From: Bacteroidales bacterium
Lineage (GTDB): Bacteria > Bacteroidota > Bacteroidia > Bacteroidales > WCHB1-69
Reading direction: 5' to 3'
Assembly: GCA_017540505.1 (NCBI GenBank)
Contig: JAFYAW010000009.1
Span: 1 to 32,537 of the forward strand
DNA length: 32,537 bases
Under the pieces are notes generated by a model, which had not been told where the DNA came from, ran no database searches, and saw only the letters and a list, made by a program, of their open reading frames with translations. Made by a program: the position numbers and the translations under genes. Below, piece by piece: positions 1 to 6,974 of this stretch. How positions within the stretch are numbered: position 1 is the stretch's first letter; each line of letters starts with the position of its first letter.

Positions 1-17
1 GTGTTCGTGAGACGGTA

Positions 18-158
18 TCAGCGCTGGCGTGACCTGACAGGCAAAGCCAGAAAAAACGTTCGCAGCCCTGTCAGTCCCGCCCAAAAGGTCGCTCTTTTAA
101 AGCCTGTCGTCTGAAAATGTGGGAGTTCTTCAGCAGGTTCGTCATGGCACGTCTCTAC
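18..158 (+). repeat. Left copy of 141-bp inverted repeat ending in a half palindrome
   Basis: This stretch matches the reverse complement of 32397-32537 with two differences in 141 bp, both in the last 18 bases of this copy. Its right end, CATGGCACGTCTCTAC (143-158), is half of the 28-bp palindrome family found elsewhere in the window. It contains an 8-bp internal inverted repeat, CTGACAGG (34-41) with CCTGTCAG (67-74). The other copy runs into the window end, so the full repeat may be longer. It ends 12 bp before the probable pstC start. No transposase or long ORF is visible in it. The repeat is a direct observation; a dispersed mobile element is inference. Confidence 0.9.
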
Positions 159-170
159 AAAACCGACAAT

Positions 171-1067
171 ATGCAGAAAACACGCATTATCAAAGACAAA
201 ACCGCGCAAGCTGTCATGTTTGCCCTCACCCTCATCTCCATCCTCATGGTGGTGGTGATGTTCGTGGGGCTATATCTGAAATCGGCACCGGTGTTGGAGG
301 AGCGCTCGCTATGGAAGCTGCTGACCTCTTCGGAATGGCGGCCCATGAAGGGGGAGTTTGGCTTCCTGCCTTTCATCGCAAGTACGCTGTGGGTGACATT
401 TGTCGCCATCCTCATTGCGCTGCCCATCTCGCTGCTCACAGCGGTTTTCCTCACCGAATATGCCAAATCCTATGTTAAGAAATTCGTTTTCCCAGCCTTG
501 GATATACTGGCCGCTCTCCCTTCTGTCATTTATGGTGTATGGGGTGTGCTGGTCATTGTGCCTTGGATTTCAAAGCACGTGGCGCCGTATTTTATGGATT
601 TCTCAACGGGCTACACCGTCTTGGCTGCCGGTATCGTGCTGGGGGTTATGGTGATACCGCTGCTGGTAAGCCTGTTCATCGAAGTTTTCTCCTCCGTCTC
701 CATGGAGTTGCGCGAGTGTTCATTGGCCTTGGGCGCGACGCGTTGGCAGACCACTAAGAAAGTGCTCTTCCGACGGACCTATCCGGGCATCATCGCCGCC
801 ACAGTGCTGGCCATTTCGCGCGCCATGGGCGAGACTATTGCGGTGCTGATGGTCTGCGGATGCGTCATCGGTATTCCGAACAACTTCCTCGACCCCTGTT
901 ACCCGATTCCCGCCCTCATCGCCAACAATTACGGCGAAATGCTCTCCATGCCCATGTACGAGGCCGCCCTTATGTTCGCCGCCCTCATCCTTTTCTTCGT
1001 CGTCCTCGTCTTCAACCTCATCTCCCGCATCGTACTCTACCGGTTAGAGAAACGACTCGGAAGTTAA
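171..1067 (+). CDS. pstC: Phosphate-type ABC transporter permease PstC
   Basis: This is an inner-membrane permease of the high-affinity phosphate importer; it pairs with PstA to form the channel energised by PstB. The 298-residue product has a cytoplasmic start, a first membrane segment at about residues 15-35, and a MetI-type permease domain with further hydrophobic segments. The coupling loop that contacts the ATPase is visible as ELRECSLALGATRWQTTKKV. An in-frame start exists at 117, but its extra 18 codons lie almost wholly inside the 141-bp repeat, so the ATG at 171 (MQKTRIIKDK) is preferred. pstA follows after 42 bp. The binding protein PstS is not in the window; whatever lay upstream is cut off at the repeat. 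Family assignment is firm; phosphate rather than another oxyanion is inferred. Confidence 0.93.
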   Translation: MQKTRIIKDKTAQAVMFALTLISILMVVVMFVGLYLKSAPVLEERSLWKLLTSSEWRPMKGEFGFLPFIASTLWVTFVAILIALPISLLTAVFLTEYAKSYVKKFVFPALDILAALPSVIYGVWGVLVIVPWISKHVAPYFMDFSTGYTVLAAGIVLGVMVIPLLVSLFIEVFSSVSMELRECSLALGATRWQTTKKVLFRRTYPGIIAATVLAISRAMGETIAVLMVCGCVIGIPNNFLDPCYPIPALIANNYGEMLSMPMYEAALMFAALILFFVVLVFNLISRIVLYRLEKRLGS

Positions 1068-1109
1068 CGGAGGACGTAATAGTTCCAAATTTCAAGTCTC
1101 AATATCAAA

Positions 1110-1964
1110 ATGAAAGTATCAACAATAAAGAAACTACGGGAATCCATCGCCAAAGCCTTCATGTGGATAGCGATGCTCATTGTGTTCGGCTTTGTCATCA
1201 GTGTCATCTGGACAGTTTTCTCCAAAGGGATGAAGGCCATGAGTTGGGACATGATTAGCAAGCTGCCAGGCGGAGGCTTTTACATCGGGAAGGAGGGCGG
1301 TTTCCTGAACGCCATCGTCGGGTCGCTTTACATTGTGGGGGCCTCCACAGTATTGGGGCTGATTATCTCCATTCCTGTGGTCTTCTTCCTCAATGTGTAT
1401 CTGAAGAGGGATTCTAAGCTGGCATACACCGCCCGGATGGCTTTCGATGTGCTGTTCGGGGTGCCTTCCATCGTCTATGGGGCCTTCGGCTTCACCATCA
1501 TGATCTATTTCGGATTACGAACATCGCTGTTGGGTGGAATTATCGTCATCACACTGCTCATTATCCCCATCTTCATCCGCACGATGGACGAGGCCACGCG
1601 CAACTTTCCCGGCGACATTTTGGATGCCAGTTTTTCGCTCGGGGCCACGCGCTGGGAGACCTTGCGGGTGGTGCTCCGCCAAATTGCGCCCGGCATCGCC
1701 ACCGCCACCCTGCTCTCCATCGGTCGCGCCATCGGTGACGCTGCCAGCGTGATGTTCACCGCCGGCTACACCGACAGCATCCCGACATCCTTGTCGCAGC
1801 CCGCTGCTACATTGCCCCTCGCCGTCTTCTTCCAACTCCAAAGCCCTATCCCTGAGGTCGTGGATCGCGCTTATGCCGCCGCCCTCGTCCTTACCGTCAT
1901 CGTCCTGATTCTCAGTATCTCCGGCCGATTCATTACCAATCGTTTCTCAAAAAATAAAATCTAA
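1110..1964 (+). CDS. pstA: Phosphate-type ABC transporter permease PstA
   Basis: This is the second permease of the importer, 284 residues, close to the usual PstA length. It has a first membrane segment at about residues 18-40, then a periplasmic loop with LPGGGFYIGKEGGFLNAIVG, which resembles the PstA loop that usually has GGI/PAIVGT, and a MetI-type domain. The coupling motif is DASFSLGATRWETLRVVLRQ, and the following segment, GRAIGDAASVMFTAGYTDSI, is typical of PstA. It lies between pstC and pstB on the same strand and should be co-transcribed with them. The start is the first ATG of the frame, and no competing start extends the family match. Confidence is high for PstA-like permease, lower for the exact substrate. 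Confidence 0.93.
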   Translation: MKVSTIKKLRESIAKAFMWIAMLIVFGFVISVIWTVFSKGMKAMSWDMISKLPGGGFYIGKEGGFLNAIVGSLYIVGASTVLGLIISIPVVFFLNVYLKRDSKLAYTARMAFDVLFGVPSIVYGAFGFTIMIYFGLRTSLLGGIIVITLLIIPIFIRTMDEATRNFPGDILDASFSLGATRWETLRVVLRQIAPGIATATLLSIGRAIGDAASVMFTAGYTDSIPTSLSQPAATLPLAVFFQLQSPIPEVVDRAYAAALVLTVIVLILSISGRFITNRFSKNKI

Positions 1965-1972
1965 AAAACTAT

Positions 1973-2009
1973 TTCCTTGAGCAGCCCCGATAGGGGCAAG
2001 AGCTCGGTA
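1973..2009 (+). repeat. 37-bp hairpin repeat, copy 1 (pstA-pstB spacer)
   Basis: The element matches 3797-3833 at 36 of 37 positions, in the same orientation. Its core is GCCCC-GATA-GGGGC, a 5-bp stem with a four-base loop. In this copy it is flanked by an outer GAGC...GCTC pair. It ends 15 bp before the pstB ATG. It can be read as an N-terminal extension of PstB from a TTG at 1977, but the second copy upstream of cysN shows that it is a mobile or dispersed spacer element rather than protein-coding sequence. Confidence 0.85.
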
Positions 2010-2024
2010 AAAAAAATAGATACA

Positions 2025-2774
2025 ATGATAGAGGTCAAAGAATTAAACGTCCATATCAAAGGCAATCACATTTTGAAGAATGTGAATGTCACATTGCCGG
2101 AAAAGCAGATCACCTGCATCATCGGGCCGTCAGGCTGCGGGAAATCCACCCTGTTGCGCACGCTCAACCGCCTGATAGATACCACGGAAGGGGTGAAGTT
2201 AGAGGGCAAAGTGCTCGTGAACGGACAGGATATCCTCAGCAGCGATGCCGATGTCACCGATTTGCGCCGCAAGATTGGGTTGGTGAGCCAGCGTCCGTGT
2301 CCGCTGCCCATGTCCATTTTCGACAATGTGGCCTACGGCTGTCGCATCAACAAGATGTTCAACAAGCGCCGCCAGCTGGTCTATCAGGTGCAGAAAAACC
2401 TTAAAGCTGTGGGACTGTATGACGAAATTCGAGGACGTATCCGCACCCCAGCGGCGCGGCTTTCCATCGGACAGCAGCAGCGGCTCTGTCTGGCGCGATC
2501 ATTGGCAGTGGAGCCCGACTACATCCTCGCTGATGAAGCCACGAGCGCCCTCGACCCCATCTCCGCCAAAACCGTGGAAGACCTCTTCGTGTCGCTTAAG
2601 GAACAGTATTCCATCATCATGGTCACCCATACCCTAAGACAGGCCCTCCGCATCGCCGACCACGTAGTCTTCATGTACCTCGGCGAAATCATCGAACAAG
2701 GTTCCGCCGAACAGGTTTTTCACAATCCCAAAGAGGAACTAACCCAAAAATACCTCGCTGGTGCCTTCAGCTAG
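2025..2774 (+). CDS. pstB: Phosphate-type ABC transporter ATPase PstB
   Basis: This is the cytoplasmic ATPase of the importer, 249 residues. Walker A is GPSGCGKST (34-42), the Q-loop is at Q89 (VSQRPCPLPMSIFDNVAYG, as in PstB), the Walker B acidic pair is D170-E171, and the H-loop histidine is H202 in VTHTLRQA. Two departures from textbook PstB are visible: the signature is LSIGQQQR (146-153) instead of LSGGQQQR, and the D-loop region reads DEATSALDP instead of DEPTSALDP. A longer frame opens at TTG 1977, but it runs through the 37-bp repeat, so the ATG at 2025 is chosen. A 28-bp palindrome lies 15 bp after the stop. The non-consensus signature may be a Bacteroidota subfamily trait; I cannot check this here. 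Confidence 0.92.
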   Translation: MIEVKELNVHIKGNHILKNVNVTLPEKQITCIIGPSGCGKSTLLRTLNRLIDTTEGVKLEGKVLVNGQDILSSDADVTDLRRKIGLVSQRPCPLPMSIFDNVAYGCRINKMFNKRRQLVYQVQKNLKAVGLYDEIRGRIRTPAARLSIGQQQRLCLARSLAVEPDYILADEATSALDPISAKTVEDLFVSLKEQYSIIMVTHTLRQALRIADHVVFMYLGEIIEQGSAEQVFHNPKEELTQKYLAGAFS

Positions 2775-2788
2775 CGGAAATGCAATGT

Positions 2789-2816
2789 GTAGAAACGCAA
2801 AATTTTGCGTCTCTAC
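2789..2816. repeat. 28-bp palindrome family copy after pstB
   Basis: The arms are GTAGAAACG and CGTCTCTAC with centre CAAAATTTTG; there is one mismatch between the two halves. It lies between the pstB stop and cysD, where the stem-loop could attenuate or stabilise the pst transcript. No T-run follows, so it is not called a terminator. Confidence 0.85.
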
Positions 2817-2864
2817 GACTAGATAATCTCTATTATCTTAAACCCTAAACCTTAAACCAAATAA

Positions 2865-3764
2865 ATGTACAAATTAACCCATCTAAAAGAATTGGAATCG
2901 GAGTCCATCTACGTCCTGCGGGAGGTGGCGGCGCAGTTTGAGAAGCCCGCCATCCTATTTTCCGGCGGCAAGGATTCCATTGTGGTCACCTATCTGGCAT
3001 ACAAGGCGTTCTATCCCGCCAAGATACCATTCCCGTTGCTGCACATCGACACGGGGCACAACTTTCAGGAGACCCTCGACTACCGCGATGCGCTCGTGGA
3101 AAAGTTAGGGGCACAGCTGGTTGTAGGTTCCGTACAGGAGAGCATAGACAAAGGACGTGTGAAAGAGGAAAAGGGGTACAATGCCAGTCGTAACCGCCTG
3201 CAGACCACCACGTTGTTAGACACCATTGAGGAATACAAGTTCGATGCCTGCATTGGTGGGGCGCGGCGCGATGAGGAAAAGGCCCGTGCCAAAGAGCGTT
3301 TCTTCTCCCACCGCGACGAGTTCGGCCAGTGGAACCCAAAGAACCAGCGTCCGGAATTGTGGAACATCTTCAACGGGCGCAAGAACATGGGCGAGCATTT
3401 CCGCGTGTTCCCCATCAGCAACTGGACGGAAATGGATGTCTGGCAGTACATCTACCAGGAGAACATCCCGCTGCCGTCGCTCTACTTCACCCATGAACGT
3501 CGCTGCTTTCTCCGCGATGGGCAATGGCTGGCCGCCGAACCGTGCATGACGCTGAAGCCCACAGAGGAGGTGGTCACCCGCCGTGTGCGCTGTCGCACCA
3601 TCGGCGACATCACCTGCACCGGGCTCACCATCTCCGAAGCCAACGACCTGGAGGACATCATCCGCGAAATCGCTGCCACCCGTGTTACCGAACGCGGCGG
3701 CCGCGCCGACGACAAACGCAGCGAAACAGCGATGGAGGACCGGAAAAAGGAAGGATATTTCTAA
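2865..3764 (+). CDS. cysD: Sulfate adenylyltransferase subunit 2 (CysD)
   Basis: This is the catalytic subunit of ATP sulfurylase. It forms adenosine 5'-phosphosulfate (APS) from ATP and sulfate in the cytoplasm, with GTP hydrolysis by CysN driving the reaction. The product has 299 residues, the usual length. The PP-loop SGGKDS is at residues 33-38, followed by LLHIDTGHNFQETLDYRD. The family signature GGARRDEEKARAKER and the C-terminal RTIGDITCTG segment are present. The start is the first ATG; upstream lies the AT-rich stretch TAAACCCTAAACCTTAAACC and no clear -7 box, so it may be transcribed from the pst operon or from a promoter not recognised. cysN follows after a 141-bp spacer with two repeat elements. 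Confidence 0.97.
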   Translation: MYKLTHLKELESESIYVLREVAAQFEKPAILFSGGKDSIVVTYLAYKAFYPAKIPFPLLHIDTGHNFQETLDYRDALVEKLGAQLVVGSVQESIDKGRVKEEKGYNASRNRLQTTTLLDTIEEYKFDACIGGARRDEEKARAKERFFSHRDEFGQWNPKNQRPELWNIFNGRKNMGEHFRVFPISNWTEMDVWQYIYQENIPLPSLYFTHERRCFLRDGQWLAAEPCMTLKPTEEVVTRRVRCRTIGDITCTGLTISEANDLEDIIREIAATRVTERGGRADDKRSETAMEDRKKEGYF

Positions 3765-3769
3765 ATGTA

Positions 3770-3796
3770 GAATGCAGAATTATGAATTATGAATAA
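3770..3796. repeat. AT-rich low-complexity spacer repeat
   Basis: GAATGCAGAATTATGAATTATGAAT-type iterations follow directly after cysD. Similar iterations occur at 5173-5210 and, in reverse orientation, at 29711-29731. They appear to be a recurrent Bacteroidales spacer motif rather than a coding or regulatory site, though no function can be assigned from the sequence. Confidence 0.55.
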
Positions 3797-3833
3797 TTCC
3801 TTAAGCAGCCCCGATAGGGGCAAGAGCTCGGTA
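3797..3833 (+). repeat. 37-bp hairpin repeat, copy 2 (cysD-cysN spacer)
   Basis: This is the same element as 1973-2009, differing only by A for G in TTAAGC. The GCCCC-GATA-GGGGC stem-loop is intact. It lies 72 bp upstream of the cysN ATG. Having both copies in the leader regions of internal operon genes suggests either an insertion preference for spacers or a role in mRNA processing; the latter is speculative. Confidence 0.85.
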
Positions 3834-3905
3834 GTAAAGCAAGTAACCACACACAAGCGGAGCGCAATGTGGGGATGAACCAACAAATCACAAAAAACAA
3901 CGATT

Positions 3906-5180
3906 ATGTCAGGATATTTAGATATGGAGCTGCTGCGCTTTACGACGGCGGGCAGCGTGGACGACGGTAAAAGCACGCTGATAGGTAGGCTTTTATATGA
4001 TAGTAAGTCGATATTTGAGGACCAGTTGGAGGCGGTGGAGCAGGCCTCCCGCAACCGTGGCAACGAGGAGGTGAACCTTGCGCTGCTCACCGACGGACTG
4101 CGCGCCGAACGCGAGCAAGGCATCACCATAGATGTGGCCTACCGCTACTTCGCCACCCCGAAGCGCAAGTTTATCATCGCCGACACCCCCGGTCACATCC
4201 AATACACCCGCAATATGGTGACGGGCGCTTCAACCGCCGACCTCGCCATCATCCTCATTGATGCCCGAAATGGAGTGGTGGAGCAGACCGTGCGCCACTC
4301 CTGTATCGCCTCGCTGCTCGGCATCCCTTATATCACCGTGTGTGTCAACAAGATGGACTTGGTGGATTTTTCCAAACAGGTCTTTGCGGAAATACGCGCA
4401 AACTACGAGGAGATGGCCTGTAAATTGGGCATCCGCGCCACCTTGCATTTTATCCCCATCTCGGCCAAGTACGGCGACAACGTGGTGGAGAAATCGGCCA
4501 ATATGCCGTGGTTTTCGGGCGGGCCGCTGATGCAGTGGTTAGAGGATGTCTCCATCGAACATAAGATGGGCTACGACAGCCAACCTTTCCGTTTCCCCGT
4601 GCAGTACGTCATCCGGCCCATCTCCGACAAATTCCCAGACTATCGTGCCTACGCGGGACGAATGTCGGGCGGGGTGTTGCACAAAGGCGACCGTGTGCGT
4701 GTGCTGCCCTCTGGATTGGAAAGCACTGTGAAGGCCATCATGCAGACTGACAAGGAACTGGATACAGCTCATACACCAGATTCCGTCTCAGTGCTGCTAG
4801 AGGACGACATTGACATCAGTCGCGGCGACATGCTCGTAGGCACCGAAGGGCCGCAACCGACTGTCACGCAAGTGCTCAAGATGCACTGTTGCTGGTTCAA
4901 TGAAGCGGAGTTGCAGCTGCGCAAACGTTACCTTATCCGAACCGCCGTGCAGGAGACCATCGGAATGGCACAAAGCGTTGACTACAGGTTGGATATCAAC
5001 ACGTTGGAGAAGATCGAAAACGTTTCATCGCTGAAGATGAACGACATCGCCGCCATCACGGTAAAGTGCGCCAACCCGTTGGTGGTGGACAACTATGCCG
5101 ACAACCGCACCACCGGATCAGTCATTTTCATTGATCCTGATAGCTTTGAGACGGTGGGAGCCGGAATGGTTCAATTATGA
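3906..5180 (+). CDS. cysN: Sulfate adenylyltransferase subunit 1, GTPase (CysN)
   Basis: This is the regulatory GTPase of ATP sulfurylase; GTP hydrolysis drives APS synthesis by CysD. The product has 424 residues. GTPase motifs are G1 GSVDDGKST (16-24), G3 DTPGH (93-97) and G4 NKMD (148-151), followed by EF-Tu-like beta-barrel domains 2 and 3. It ends without the C-terminal APS-kinase (CysC) domain seen in CysNC fusions. That fits a pathway that reduces APS directly, as the following cysH also suggests. The start ATG gives MSGYLDMELLRF, the normal CysN N-terminus. cysH begins 21 bp after the stop, so the two are surely co-transcribed. Confidence 0.97.
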   Translation: MSGYLDMELLRFTTAGSVDDGKSTLIGRLLYDSKSIFEDQLEAVEQASRNRGNEEVNLALLTDGLRAEREQGITIDVAYRYFATPKRKFIIADTPGHIQYTRNMVTGASTADLAIILIDARNGVVEQTVRHSCIASLLGIPYITVCVNKMDLVDFSKQVFAEIRANYEEMACKLGIRATLHFIPISAKYGDNVVEKSANMPWFSGGPLMQWLEDVSIEHKMGYDSQPFRFPVQYVIRPISDKFPDYRAYAGRMSGGVLHKGDRVRVLPSGLESTVKAIMQTDKELDTAHTPDSVSVLLEDDIDISRGDMLVGTEGPQPTVTQVLKMHCCWFNEAELQLRKRYLIRTAVQETIGMAQSVDYRLDINTLEKIENVSSLKMNDIAAITVKCANPLVVDNYADNRTTGSVIFIDPDSFETVGAGMVQL

Positions 5181-5210
5181 ATTAAGAATTAAAAATTAAG
5201 AATGATGAAT
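5173..5210. repeat. AT-rich spacer motif with AATTAAAAATTAA
   Basis: The spacer between cysN and cysH consists of iterated GAATTA/AAATTAA units that overlap the end of cysN and the start of cysH. AATTAAAAATTAA at 5187-5199 recurs in reverse orientation at 29717-29729. It probably reflects a common intergenic motif of this genome. Confidence 0.55.
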
Positions 5211-5915
5211 GTCTTGGATAATATTGATGAATTTAATAAACGTTTCAAAGATGCCACACCAGAGAAGGTGTTGCGGTATTTTTTGGATGAGTTTGGTGAC
5301 AGGATTGCATTGTCGTCCAGTTTGAGCATTGAGGATCAGACTTTGACAGACATCTTGTTGAAAATCAACCCAAAAGCGAGGATTTTCACGTTAGACACGG
5401 GGCGGCTTTTCCCGGAGACATACCAGTTGATTGACAAGACCAACCTGCACTACAGCATAAAGATGGAGATTTTCTGTCCGCAGACGGAGAGTTTGCAGCG
5501 GTTTGTGCGCAACGAGGGCATCAACCCTTTCTACGAAAGCATCGAGAAACGGCACGCTTGCTGTCAGGTGCGCAAGTTGGAGCCGTTAGGTCGTGCGTTC
5601 CAGACGCTGGATGCCTGGATTTGTGGGTTGCGCCGCGAGCAGTCCGTGACCCGCGCCGACATGAAGAAAATCGAATGGGATGAGAATCATCATGTATTGA
5701 AAATCAACCCACTGATTGACTGGACGGAAAAACAGGTGTGGGAGTACATCAAGACCAACCATGTGCCTTATAACACGCTTTACGACAAGGGTTATCCGAG
5801 TATCGGTTGCGAGCCGTGTACGCGGGCGGTGAAACCCGGCGAGGACATCCGCGCCGGTCGCTGGTGGTGGGAGTCGCCGGAGCATCGGGAGTGCGGGCTG
5901 CATCAAAGGCAATAG
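5202..5915 (+). CDS. cysH: Assimilatory APS reductase (CysH family, Fe-S type)
   Basis: The enzyme reduces adenylylsulfate to sulfite using thioredoxin or a similar donor in cysteine biosynthesis. The product has 237 residues. The PP-loop-like segment SSSLSIEDQTL is at residues 38-48, and LDTGRLFPETY is the family nucleotide-binding stretch. Two cysteine pairs, C120-C121 in HACCQVRK and C203/C206 in GCEPC, mark the [4Fe-4S] APS reductase type rather than the cluster-free PAPS reductase. The catalytic cysteine is C231 in the ECGLH motif near the C-terminus. This agrees with the absence of an APS kinase. A second ATG at 5205 is equally possible as start. A terminator follows. No sulfite reductase genes are in the window. 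Confidence 0.95.
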   Translation: MMNVLDNIDEFNKRFKDATPEKVLRYFLDEFGDRIALSSSLSIEDQTLTDILLKINPKARIFTLDTGRLFPETYQLIDKTNLHYSIKMEIFCPQTESLQRFVRNEGINPFYESIEKRHACCQVRKLEPLGRAFQTLDAWICGLRREQSVTRADMKKIEWDENHHVLKINPLIDWTEKQVWEYIKTNHVPYNTLYDKGYPSIGCEPCTRAVKPGEDIRAGRWWWESPEHRECGLHQRQ

Positions 5916-5944
5916 ACGAAAATTACAGTGTGTGACTATTACCA

Positions 5945-5980
5945 CCGCAAGGGTCTCCGTGACCTTTGCGGCGTTTTTGT
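5945..5980 (+). terminator. Rho-independent terminator after cysH
   Basis: CCGCAAGGGT (5945-5954) pairs with ACCTTTGCGG (5962-5971) with one G-U pair and a seven-base loop, followed by a T-rich run. It closes the cys operon. Its sequence closely resembles the terminator at 14884-14924. Confidence 0.85.
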
Positions 5981-6009
5981 TTTCCATTTACTAAAAATGA
6001 CTATTTTTG
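5976..6009 (+). promoter_or_regulatory. Promoter of the AraC-type regulator gene
   Basis: The -7 box TATTTTTG is at 6002-6009, with a TTTG (5976-5979) 22 bp upstream that may act as the -33 element. It lies 17 bp before the ATG at 6027 and overlaps the T-run of the cysH terminator. Confidence 0.65.
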
Positions 6010-6026
6010 CAAATTAAAATCAGTCT

Positions 6027-6896
6027 ATGGCCGACTCTATTCCCGTCATAAAATTCCACAAGCGCAAATACGGCGACGAGCTGCTGGTGGATGTCGTCAC
6101 ACTCGACACCATCCGCAACAGCAAGACGTTTGCCGAAGTGATGAGGCAGTCGTTTTACGGACTGATGCTCACCACTGGAGGCGAGGGCGATGTGGAGGTG
6201 GACGGCGTGCCGGCGGTAGCCCGCAAGGGCATGGTGGCCTGTGCGCGTCCGGGAGATGTCTGCACCATCACCGATGACCGAGGTCTGACCTCTTTGGAAC
6301 TGATCTTCGAACGGGATTTCCTGCTCTCGTTCTTCTCCGACCCGCATTTCCTCGACGGAATCGCCTACCTGTCATCACAGCGCACTTCCCCCTACCTGAT
6401 GCTGGACGAGCCCCTCTATAACAACATTGTCGGGCTTTACGACTCCATCCTCATCGAATTGCACAGCGCGGGAAAGAAAAACCATCACCTGCTCCGCGCC
6501 ATGCTCTACCAAGTGCTGATGCTACTGCAGAAGGCGGCTCCTGTGGAGGGCAACACGGTGACCGGAACCGACCGTGTGGCTCGTTTCCGCCAGCTGGTGG
6601 ACGAGCATTTTCTCTCAGAAATCGGGGTAGAGTTCTATGCCGACAAACTGTGCGTCACATCGAATTATTTGAACCGCCTTGTGAGACAAAGTCTCGGAAA
6701 GTCCACCAAGCAATACATCCAGAACCGTCGCGTTGAGGAGGCCAAACGCCTGCTGCGATATACTTCGCTGCCCATCGCCGACATCGCCGAGAAGCTCAAA
6801 TTCGACACATCCTCCTATTTTGTTCGTGCATTCGCGAAAGCGGAGGGGGTGACGCCGCTTCAATTTCGCCAACGGCAAAACTGTCCCGAAAAGTGA
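6027..6896 (+). CDS. AraC-family transcriptional regulator
   Basis: This is a 289-residue cytoplasmic regulator. The N-terminal part (about 1-150) looks like a cupin-type sensing domain (GEGDVEVDGVPAVARKGMVACARPGD). The C-terminal part (about 190-285) holds two helix-turn-helix motifs, including VEFYADKLCVTSNYLNRLVR and the conserved PIADIAEKLKF...SYFVRAFAKAEGVTP. It has its own promoter and lies 78 bp upstream of the SnoaL-like lipoprotein gene on the same strand, which is therefore a likely target. The effector is unknown. The second AraC-type regulator in the window (9692-10510) has the same architecture but is clearly a different protein. Confidence 0.93.
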   Translation: MADSIPVIKFHKRKYGDELLVDVVTLDTIRNSKTFAEVMRQSFYGLMLTTGGEGDVEVDGVPAVARKGMVACARPGDVCTITDDRGLTSLELIFERDFLLSFFSDPHFLDGIAYLSSQRTSPYLMLDEPLYNNIVGLYDSILIELHSAGKKNHHLLRAMLYQVLMLLQKAAPVEGNTVTGTDRVARFRQLVDEHFLSEIGVEFYADKLCVTSNYLNRLVRQSLGKSTKQYIQNRRVEEAKRLLRYTSLPIADIAEKLKFDTSSYFVRAFAKAEGVTPLQFRQRQNCPEK

Positions 6897-6917
6897 CATT
6901 TCCTGCCGCTTAATTCC

Positions 6918-6948
6918 TTGGTCACCTTCTGAATACTTCGCATTTTTG
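6918..6948 (+). promoter_or_regulatory. Promoter of the SnoaL-like lipoprotein gene
   Basis: CATTTTTG at 6941-6948 is a one-base variant of the TAnnTTTG -7 box. TTG at 6918-6920 is 20 bp upstream, a good -33 spacing. The start codon follows at 6975. Confidence 0.5.
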
Positions 6949-6974
6949 CATCGTCAAATTAAAACATCAGAACG

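Noticed and set aside
117-170. Upstream ATG giving PstC 18 extra residues
   Set aside because: The added codons lie in the 141-bp repeat, which occurs elsewhere without pstC. The ATG at 171 gives a normal PstC N-terminus.
1977-2024. TTG start giving PstB a 16-residue extension
   Set aside because: The extension is the 37-bp spacer repeat, also found upstream of cysN; the ATG at 2025 matches the family start.
2821-2838. Hairpin AGATAAT-CTCT-ATTATCT upstream of cysD
   Set aside because: The stem is AT-only apart from one pair and is weak; no T-run and no second copy, so no function is claimed.
2817-2864. Sulfur-related riboswitch upstream of cysD
   Set aside because: The leader is under 50 bp of low-complexity sequence without any SAM-riboswitch-like motif.
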